Below are positions 1 through 4,320 of a stretch of DNA of 7,864 bases, one piece after another (position 1 is the stretch's first letter; the number at the start of each line of letters is the position of its first letter). The notes below the pieces were generated by a model. It did not search any database and was not told the DNA's origin. It worked only from the letters and a program-made list of their open reading frames with translations. Source of the DNA: JBAVQS01 sp049694275 (GTDB lineage: Bacteria; Chloroflexota; Anaerolineae; UBA4142; SHND01); contig JBAVQS010000289.1 in NCBI GenBank assembly GCA_049694275.1, positions 1 through 7,864 of the forward strand, given 5' to 3'. The position numbers and the translations under genes are program-made.

Positions 1-2373
1 CTCTCGGCGCTCGAACAACTGGACCGCCACGCGCGCCTGGTCCTCCTGGGCGACCCCGGCAGCGGCAAGAGCACGTTCGTTAATTTCGTCGCGCTCTGCC
101 TGTGCGGTGAGTCGCTTGGCGAGCCTCAGATTAATCTCACGCTGCTGACGCAACCCCTACCACCGGAAGAGGCGGAGCGACCGGGACGCGAGAAAGCCGC
201 CCAACCCCGCCCCCAACCCTGGCGGCACGGCGCGCTTCTGCCTGTGCGCGTCGTCCTGCGCGAATTTGCCGCGCGCGGCCTGCCCCCGCCGCATGAGCCG
301 GCGACGGCCAAACACCTGTGGGATTTTATCGCGGCCGGGCTGACCGCGGCGACGCTGGACGAATTCGCGCCGCGGCTCCAACAGGAACTGCGCGGGCCGG
401 GGGGGCTGTTGCTGCTCGACGGGCTGGACGAAGTGTCCGAGGCGGACCAGCGCCGCGCCCAGATCAAACAAGCCATCGAAGGGTTTGCCAAAGCTTTTCC
501 GAAATGCCGCATCCTCGTGACCAGCCGCACCTATGCCTATCAAAAGCAGGACTGGCGGCTGCCATCGTTCCAGGAGACCGAACTGGCGCCGTTTGGGCCG
601 GGGCAAATTAACCGGTTCGTGGATTCGTGGTATGCGCACACGGCGCGGCTGCGCAAGCAAAACGCCGACGAGGCGCGGGGCCGGGCGGCCTTGCTCAAGC
701 GCGCCATCGCGACTAACCCGCGTCTGGCCGAACTGGCCCCGCGGCCCCTGCTCCTGACCCTCATGGCGTCGCTCCATGCCTGGCGGAGTGGTAACCTCCC
801 CGAAAAGCGCGAAGAGCTCTACGCGGCCGCTGTCGATTTGCTGTTGGACCAGTGGGAACAGCCGAAGGTGCAGTTGGATGCCCAGGGGAATGTGTTGGCG
901 CGCCCGCCGAGCCTGTCGGAACGGCTCAAGGTGGACCGCGACAAGTTGCGCGGCGTTCTGGAAGGGCTGGCGTTTGAGGTCCACGCCAATCAGCCTGACT
1001 TGCAAGGAACCGGGGACATTCCCGAACGTGAGCTGGTGATGCGTCTGCTGGCGCTCAACCCGCAAGCGCGTCTGGTCCCGCAAGATTTGGTCGAGTATTT
1101 GAGCCAGCGCGCGGGGTTGCTCGTGCCGCACGGGGTGGGGGTGTATACGTTTCCGCATCGCACGTTTCAAGAGTATCTCGCCGCGTGTTATCTGACGACG
1201 GTTGGATTCCCCGAGCAGTTGGCTGAACTGGCATTGGCCGACCCGAACCGCTGGCGGGAAGCGGCGCTGCTGGCGGCGGCGAAGAGCTTGCGCGGCACGC
1301 CGTTTGCCATGTGGAGCCTTGTGGATCGTCTGTGCCGTCACTCCCCGCAGCCGAGGACCACGGCGGAACAAGAATGGGGGGCGCGGATTGCGGGGCAAGC
1401 GTTGGCCGAGAACATTGACCCGGCGATGGTGCACGGTGGGCAAGTGGAATCGTTTGCGTGCGTGCGGGAGTGGCAGGTGGCGTTGCTGGGGAGCGAACGC
1501 TTGCCGGCGATTGAACGGGCCGGGGCGGGGAAGGCGCTGGCTGTCCTGGGGGATCTGCGTGAAGGGGTGCTCACGGCGGGGGGGATGGAGTTTTGCTTTG
1601 TCGCGCCGGGGCCGTTCGTGATGGGCGATGACGCCAGTGATGCGAAAAAGCACACCAACGAGACCCTGGATTATCCGTACTGGCTGGCGCGGTTTCCGGT
1701 GACGGTGGCGCAATGGAGCGAGTTTGTCAAAGGGGGTAGACACACGCCGCGCGATGAGCGCAGCGTGCGCGGCGTTGCGAATCACCCGGTGTGCTATGTA
1801 AATTGGTATGAGGCGATTGCTTTTTGTCGCTGGCTGAACGAGGTTTACGGCCAGCAGTTGCCACAGGGGTATCGTTTTAGTTTGCCGTCGGAGGCGGAGT
1901 GGGAAAAAGCGGCGCGGGGTGGAATGCAGGTTCCGCCACAACCGGTCACGCGGCGGATTGCGGAGGGGCTGGCCGTGCCGGCGAATTTGCCATTAGTTGT
2001 CAATCGTGCCCCGGAACGCGCATACCCGTGGGAGGGCGCGTTCGATGCGAACAAGGCGAACATGGTGGAAACGGGAATTGGGACAACGAGTGCGATAGGG
2101 TGTTTCCCGCGCGGGGCGAGTCCGTATGGGATTGAAGAGTTGAGTGGGAATGTGTGGGAATGGACGCGGAGCGTGTACCAGAAGTATCCCTATCAGTCCC
2201 AAGACGGGCGGGAGAAACTGGATGCGAGCGATGATAAATCCCGCGTGTTGCGTGGCGGCTCTTTCGACCTCAATCGGCGCAGCGCCCGCTGTGCGCTCCG
2301 TGACCTTGACCCCCCGTACTACGCGCTCGGGCTCAGCGGTATTCGGGTGGTGGCCTCCCTGTTCCGACTCTGA
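1..2373 (+). CDS. NACHT-family STAND NTPase with C-terminal FGE-like (C-type-lectin fold) domain, 5' partial
   Basis: The frame is open from the first base, so the N-terminus, and any effector domain there, lies outside the window; 790 codons are visible. Seen: Walker A GDPGSGKST at codons 17-25, Walker B LLLLDGLDEV at 136-145, sensor strand ILVTSR at 171-176, a winged-helix-like stretch and the NACHT-associated FPHRTFQEYLAA near 384-395. A helical linker ending in an ERAGAGKALAVLGDLREGV-like segment follows. From about codon 526 an FGE-sulfatase-like domain runs to the end, with GNVWEW at 716-721 and RGGSF at 751-755. Family knowledge: NACHT proteins oligomerise on ligand sensing, and several are anti-phage or conflict proteins. 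The two catalytic cysteines of true FGE, which lie just after GGS[YFW], are absent, so the domain probably binds ligand rather than oxidising sulfatases. A role as sensor or DGR target is inference. The GTG at 244 is internal, not the start. Confidence 0.9.
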   Translation, partial: LSALEQLDRHARLVLLGDPGSGKSTFVNFVALCLCGESLGEPQINLTLLTQPLPPEEAERPGREKAAQPRPQPWRHGALLPVRVVLREFAARGLPPPHEPATAKHLWDFIAAGLTAATLDEFAPRLQQELRGPGGLLLLDGLDEVSEADQRRAQIKQAIEGFAKAFPKCRILVTSRTYAYQKQDWRLPSFQETELAPFGPGQINRFVDSWYAHTARLRKQNADEARGRAALLKRAIATNPRLAELAPRPLLLTLMASLHAWRSGNLPEKREELYAAAVDLLLDQWEQPKVQLDAQGNVLARPPSLSERLKVDRDKLRGVLEGLAFEVHANQPDLQGTGDIPERELVMRLLALNPQARLVPQDLVEYLSQRAGLLVPHGVGVYTFPHRTFQEYLAACYLTTVGFPEQLAELALADPNRWREAALLAAAKSLRGTPFAMWSLVDRLCRHSPQPRTTAEQEWGARIAGQALAENIDPAMVHGGQVESFACVREWQVALLGSERLPAIERAGAGKALAVLGDLREGVLTAGGMEFCFVAPGPFVMGDDASDAKKHTNETLDYPYWLARFPVTVAQWSEFVKGGRHTPRDERSVRGVANHPVCYVNWYEAIAFCRWLNEVYGQQLPQGYRFSLPSEAEWEKAARGGMQVPPQPVTRRIAEGLAVPANLPLVVNRAPERAYPWEGAFDANKANMVETGIGTTSAIGCFPRGASPYGIEELSGNVWEWTRSVYQKYPYQSQDGREKLDASDDKSRVLRGGSFDLNRRSARCALRDLDPPYYALGLSGIRVVASLFRL
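2251..2352 (+). other. Candidate DGR variable region at the 3' end of the NACHT-FGE gene
   Basis: This segment runs from RGGSF to GIRVV, the part of FGE-fold DGR target proteins that is usually diversified. Between codons 755 and 779, 20 of 25 codons end in C or T. The residues where related proteins often carry Asn (my recollection) are GAC, CTC, AAT, AGC, CTC, GAC, CTT, GAC, TAC, TAC, CTC, CTC and AGC, as expected if AAY template codons had been changed at adenines. No template repeat or reverse transcriptase is visible, so this is a structural suggestion only. Confidence 0.35.
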
Positions 2374-2397
2374 ACTCCGACCGAAGGGAGTCCCTCT

Positions 2398-2413
2398 GGA
2401 CTCTGGGACTCTG
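2398..2413 (+). repeat. Tandem octamer GGACTCTG x2
   Basis: Two perfect adjacent copies of GGACTCTG lie 24 bases after the NACHT-FGE stop. A related GACTCTG overlaps the stop codon itself at 2366-2372. I see no functional sign; it may be simple-sequence drift. Confidence 0.5.
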
Positions 2414-2433
2414 GAAAGCCAAAAGATTTGGAA

Positions 2434-2515
2434 CACGAAAGCCGCGAAAGGCCACGAAAGCCATTAAAGAGAACGGTCTTTCGTGGCCTTTCGTGCTTTT
2501 TCGCGTTTCTCGTGG
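2434..2515. repeat. Inverted array of CGAAAG-type 9-10-mers
   Basis: The left half has three near-tandem copies of C[AG]CGAAAG (starting near 2434, 2443 and 2453). The right half has the complementary CTTTCGTG, CTTTCGTG, TTTTCGCG and TTCTCGTG. The two halves are arranged head to head around a 17-nt centre. This matches my recollection of a degenerate intergenic repeat in many environmental bacterial genomes, often mistranslated as HEGHEG-like or VFRG-like peptides. Identity to a named family was not checked. Confidence 0.8.
2443..2501 (+). terminator. Hairpin terminator candidate after the NACHT-FGE gene
   Basis: Bases 2443-2460 pair with 2478-2495: 17 Watson-Crick pairs plus one G-U, with a 17-nt loop. 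The stem is followed by C and T5 (2497-2501). It is built from the CGAAAG repeat array and lies about 70 nt after the stop codon, so it could end transcription of the upstream gene. The loop is longer than usual for an intrinsic terminator. Confidence 0.55.
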
Positions 2516-2585
2516 TCCAGAATTCCCGGCATCTCGTCACTTGCAAAATTCCTGCGGACACGTGCGACCGCCGTTCGCGCCGTTG

Positions 2586-2594
2586 TGATAGAAT
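2586..2594 (+). promoter_or_regulatory. Extended -10 promoter candidate for the glycosylase gene
   Basis: TGATAGAAT reads as an extended -10 element (TG, one base, TAGAAT). No good -35 sits 16-18 bp upstream, which extended -10 promoters tolerate. Transcription would start near 2601. That makes the ATG at 2593 untranscribed and the in-frame GTG at 2602 nearly the first base of the message. Inference from consensus only. Confidence 0.4.
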
Positions 2595-3264
2595 GTTGTC
2601 CGTGAAAGCCCAGCTCGACGACATTTACGCGCGCCTCTATGCGCGCTTTGGCCCACAGCACTGGTGGCCGGGGGAATCGCGGTGGGAGGTGATGGTGGGC
2701 GCGGTGCTGACGCAGAACACTTCGTGGCGGAACGTGGAAAAGGCGATGCAGAACCTCAAGCACGCGGGCAAGCTCGACCCCGCGGCCATGCGGCGGACGC
2801 GGGCGGCGACCCTCGCGCGCTTGATCCGGCCATCGGGCTATTTCAACCTCAAGGCGACCAAGCTGCACGCCTTGGTCCGGTTCCTGTTCAAGCGGTACGA
2901 GGGGGACCCGGCGCGGATGGTAGGCGGAGACCTGCGCGCGCAGCGCGCGGAACTGCTCGCCGTGTATGGGGTTGGGCCGGAGACGGCGGATTCGATCCTG
3001 CTGTATGCCGCCGAACAGCCGGTCTTTGTAGTGGACGCCTATACGCGGCGGATTTTTGCGCGGCTGGGGCTGTGCGCTGAAACGGCGTCCTACGACGCGC
3101 TGCAGGCGCTGTTTATGCGTCACCTGCCGCCGGACGCGGGCTATTTTAACGAATACCATGCGCTCATCGTCATGCTGGGCAAGGATATTTGCAAAAAGCG
3201 CGCGCCGCGGTGCGCCGAATGCCCGCTGACCGGGGTGTGCCCGCGGATCGGCGTCGTTCCGTAG
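2593..3264 (+). CDS. HhH-GPD DNA glycosylase, endonuclease III-related (MagIII-like)
   Basis: From ATG 2593 the protein has 223 residues, normal for the Nth/MagIII group. It would remove damaged bases in base-excision repair in the cytoplasm. Seen: EVMVGAVLTQNTSW at 32-45, typical of the family; helix-hairpin-helix YGVGPETAD at 125-133; catalytic Asp148 in VVDAYTRR; and the C-X6-C-X2-C-X5-C [4Fe-4S] loop at Cys200, 207, 210 and 216. Endonuclease III has a catalytic Lys in its HhH (GVGRKTA); here the position is Glu130, which suggests a monofunctional glycosylase without AP-lyase activity, as in MagIII. The substrate, probably alkylated purine, is inferred. The start is uncertain: ATG 2593, TTG 2596 and GTG 2602 are all in frame and none has a clear Shine-Dalgarno. 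The open frame extends further upstream, but only through the repeat array. Confidence 0.9.
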   Translation: MLSVKAQLDDIYARLYARFGPQHWWPGESRWEVMVGAVLTQNTSWRNVEKAMQNLKHAGKLDPAAMRRTRAATLARLIRPSGYFNLKATKLHALVRFLFKRYEGDPARMVGGDLRAQRAELLAVYGVGPETADSILLYAAEQPVFVVDAYTRRIFARLGLCAETASYDALQALFMRHLPPDAGYFNEYHALIVMLGKDICKKRAPRCAECPLTGVCPRIGVVP

Positions 3265-3268
3265 CGTG

Positions 3269-3302
3269 AGACCCTTTGGGTTTTTGGAAACCCAAAGGGT
3301 CT
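3269..3302. terminator. Perfect 15-bp hairpin after the glycosylase gene
   Basis: AGACCCTTTGGGTTT (3269-3283) pairs perfectly with 3288-3302 around a TTGG loop. It begins five bases after the glycosylase stop. No T-run follows directly (GTGCGGATTTG), so it may be a weak or factor-assisted terminator or an mRNA 3'-end stabiliser. Confidence 0.65.
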
Positions 3303-3306
3303 GTGC

Positions 3307-3322
3307 GGATTTGTTCAAATCC
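3307..3322. promoter_or_regulatory. Dyad overlapping the -35 box, possible operator
   Basis: GGATTTG and CAAATCC are perfect inverted 7-mers separated by TT. The predicted -35 (3311-3316) lies in the middle. A dimeric regulator bound here would block the promoter. Chance is possible for a site this short, and no regulator gene is nearby. Confidence 0.35.
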
Positions 3323-3339
3323 CTATTGTCAGTTATAAT
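3311..3339 (+). promoter_or_regulatory. Sigma-70-like promoter of the rpmH operon
   Basis: TTGTTC (3311-3316) and TATAAT (3334-3339) are separated by exactly 17 bp. The -10 is a perfect consensus and the -35 matches TTGACA at four of six positions. The predicted start is near 3346. It is the best promoter in the window and sits upstream of six collinear genes. Confidence 0.75.
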
Positions 3340-3346
3340 TATGAAC

Positions 3347-3373
3347 CGCGTGGTTTCACCCGCGCGTTTTTTT
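3347..3373 (+). terminator. Promoter-proximal intrinsic terminator or attenuator
   Basis: CGCGTGG (3347-3353) pairs with CCGCGCG (3360-3366), six Watson-Crick pairs plus one G-U, around a 6-nt loop. T7 (3367-3373) follows directly, a textbook intrinsic terminator layout. It starts about one base after the predicted transcription start. A competing pairing, TGGTTT (3351-3356) with AAACCA (3389-3394), would break the stem. Whether it attenuates the rpmH operon or ends readthrough from upstream cannot be told from sequence. Confidence 0.55.
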
Positions 3374-3410
3374 CTGTCCTGAAGGACAAAACCATCACAT
3401 AGGAGAGACG

Positions 3411-3478
3411 CGGTTTCCGGGCTCCAGTCATTGCCGGTTGCGTTGCTTGCGCAGGCAATGACCATCGAGCTGAGACCG
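3411..3478 (+). promoter_or_regulatory. Structured 5' leader of the rpmH operon
   Basis: Nested pairings form one long imperfect stem: 3411-3417 with 3472-3478 (one G-U), 3421-3424 with 3467-3470, GTCATTGCC 3427-3435 with GGCAATGAC 3454-3462, and TGCG 3439-3442 with CGCA 3450-3453. The 9-bp middle helix is perfect. It ends 16 nt before the rpmH Shine-Dalgarno, a usual position for leader-based control of ribosomal protein genes. No known riboswitch class was recognised. Confidence 0.45.
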
Positions 3479-3494
3479 GGTTTGTATCAATTCT

Positions 3495-3500
3495 GAGGAG
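3495..3500 (+). promoter_or_regulatory. Shine-Dalgarno of rpmH
   Basis: GAGGAG lies eight bases before TTG 3509. It fixes TTG as the start codon, since no ATG or GTG in frame lies at a suitable distance. Confidence 0.8.
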
Positions 3501-3508
3501 AAACTGCA

Positions 3509-3673
3509 TTGAAACGTGTTTATCAACCCAAGCGCCTGCACCGGCTGCGCGTGCACGGCTTTCGCAAGCGAATGCAATCTAAAGGTGGGCGGGACGTATT
3601 AAAGGCGCGCCGGGCCAAGGGGCGCCATCGGCTGACCGTCGGCGTCAAGCGCGCCAAGAAATTTACGCACTAG
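3509..3673 (+). CDS. rpmH: 50S ribosomal protein L34
   Basis: A 54-residue, very basic protein starting at TTG. It shows the L34 hallmarks: KRVYQPKR at the N-terminus, HGFRKRM in the middle, and GRDVLKARRAKGRHRLTV. L34 is a small rRNA-binding component of the large ribosomal subunit. The family is usually about 44-46 residues; here a basic tail, GVKRAKKFTH, extends the usual end. It is the first gene of the probable operon, 12 bases ahead of rnpA in the conserved rpmH-rnpA order. TTG start use with a strong Shine-Dalgarno may temper translation. Confidence 0.96.
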   Translation: MKRVYQPKRLHRLRVHGFRKRMQSKGGRDVLKARRAKGRHRLTVGVKRAKKFTH

Positions 3674-3685
3674 CGCAACGCGCTC

Positions 3686-4027
3686 GTGGGCATTAAACGC
3701 GCGTGGAGGCTCAAATCGCAAGCGGATGTACAGCGGGTATGGCAACAGGGCGGCACGTGGGCGCACCCGCTCCTTGTTCTGCGGGCGCGGGCCAATGGGC
3801 TGGCCGACACGCGCGTCGCGTTTGTCGTCAGTAAAAAGGTGGGCAACGCGGTCGCGCGGAACCGCGCCAAGCGCCGCATGCGCGAGGTGACGCGCCATGC
3901 TTTTCCGCGGATCGCTTCGGGCTATGATGTGGTATTGATCGGGCGTCCGCCCCTCGTGACGGCGCCGTTCGATCAGGTGGCGGCGGCGCTGGCGGCGGTG
4001 TTGGGACGCGCGAATCTGTTGAAATAG
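3686..4027 (+). CDS. rnpA: Ribonuclease P protein component
   Basis: The protein has 113 residues and starts at GTG, the first possible start after an in-frame stop (the rpmH TAG). It binds RNase P RNA and aids 5' processing of precursor tRNA in the cytoplasm. Seen: the N-terminal RLKSQADVQRVWQQG helix region, the central strand VAFVVSKKVGNAVARNRAKR, and the RNR signature helix RNRAKRRMRE at 58-67. The length fits the family (about 110-130). There is no clear Shine-Dalgarno, so coupling to rpmH translation 12 bases upstream is likely. A repeat pair begins two bases after its stop. Confidence 0.96.
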   Translation: MGIKRAWRLKSQADVQRVWQQGGTWAHPLLVLRARANGLADTRVAFVVSKKVGNAVARNRAKRRMREVTRHAFPRIASGYDVVLIGRPPLVTAPFDQVAAALAAVLGRANLLK

Positions 4028-4029
4028 AG

Positions 4030-4053
4030 ATTTCTCCTAACGTCGAAATGACA
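4030..4053 (+). repeat. Dispersed-type repeat unit 1 (GTCGAAATGACA core)
   Basis: A 24-base unit, ATTTCTC...CGTCGAAATGACA, matching unit 2 at 21 of 24 positions. It resembles an intergenic repeat I recall from many environmental genomes, GAGATTTCTC...TCGAAATGACA. It starts just after the rnpA stop. Confidence 0.75.
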
Positions 4054-4062
4054 AAGCGGGGA

Positions 4063-4086
4063 ATTTCTCTTGGCGTCGAAATGACA
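4063..4086 (+). repeat. Dispersed-type repeat unit 2, contributing the yidD start
   Basis: Second copy, 33 bases downstream of unit 1, with an identical 13-base end CGTCGAAATGACA. Its final A is the first base of the yidD ATG, so the repeat occupies the position of the yidD ribosome binding site and no Shine-Dalgarno is present. Confidence 0.75.
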
Positions 4087-4304
4087 TGAAATATTTAGGA
4101 CTGATTCCGATCCGGTTTTACCAGCGATTCATCTCGCCCGCGTTACCCTCCTCCTGTCGCTTTCAGCCCTCCTGTTCCCAATATGCCGCCGAGGCGATCG
4201 AGCGTTTTGGATTACTCAAGGGCGGCGGCATGGCCTTCAAGCGGATTCTGCGCTGTCACCCCTTTCAACCGGGTGGGTTTGACCCTGTGCCCTATAAAGA
4301 TTAA
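4086..4304 (+). CDS. yidD: Membrane protein insertion efficiency factor YidD
   Basis: A 72-residue protein of normal family length. Seen: an amphipathic N-terminus with IRFYQRFISPALP, the diagnostic CRFQPSCSQYAAEAIERFG (Cys24, Cys30), the glycine-rich GLLKGGGMAFKRILRCHPF with Cys57, and the terminal GGFDPVP. YidD is a small inner-face membrane-associated protein that helps YidC-dependent insertion, and it sits between rnpA and yidC in most genomes. The ATG is formed partly by a dispersed repeat and has no Shine-Dalgarno, so expression may rely on coupling or on a weak start. Confidence 0.95.
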   Translation: MKYLGLIPIRFYQRFISPALPSSCRFQPSCSQYAAEAIERFGLLKGGGMAFKRILRCHPFQPGGFDPVPYKD

Positions 4305-4308
4305 CATT

Positions 4309-4314
4309 GAGGAG
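4309..4314 (+). promoter_or_regulatory. Shine-Dalgarno deciding the ATA start of the lipoprotein gene
   Basis: GAGGAG lies four bases after the yidD stop and six bases before ATA 4321, the best-spaced codon. The next sense of the frame is a perfect lipoprotein signal peptide, which supports initiation here. Confidence 0.65.
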
Positions 4315-4320
4315 CGCGCT

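Noticed and set aside
157..1941. 594-codon open frame on the minus strand
   Set aside because: It is antisense to the NACHT-FGE gene, Pro/Arg-rich with no recognisable domain; long antisense frames are a by-product of GC-rich codon use.
1576..2358. True formylglycine-generating enzyme
   Set aside because: The catalytic cysteine pair after GGS[YF] is missing and the domain is fused to NACHT; no sulfatase is nearby.
2434..2515. CRISPR array
   Set aside because: Units are 9-10 bases, degenerate and in opposite orientations, with no spacers of constant length.
2428..2592. N-terminal extension of the glycosylase from TTG 2428
   Set aside because: The added residues are a translation of the CGAAAG repeat array, not part of the HhH-GPD fold.
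2464..3465. 333-codon minus-strand open frame across the glycosylase and the rpmH leader
   Set aside because: Arg-rich, no domain, and it runs through a terminator, a promoter and a repeat array.
3265..3508. Replication origin beside rpmH
   Set aside because: rpmH is often near dnaA/oriC, but I found no cluster of TTATCCACA boxes, no AT-rich unwinding region and no dnaA or dnaN; the features fit a promoter and leader instead.
4183..4320. Start of the propeller gene at ATG 4183 inside yidD
   Set aside because: It would put 46 unrelated residues ahead of an otherwise perfect lipoprotein signal peptide; the Shine-Dalgarno at 4309-4314 points to 4321.
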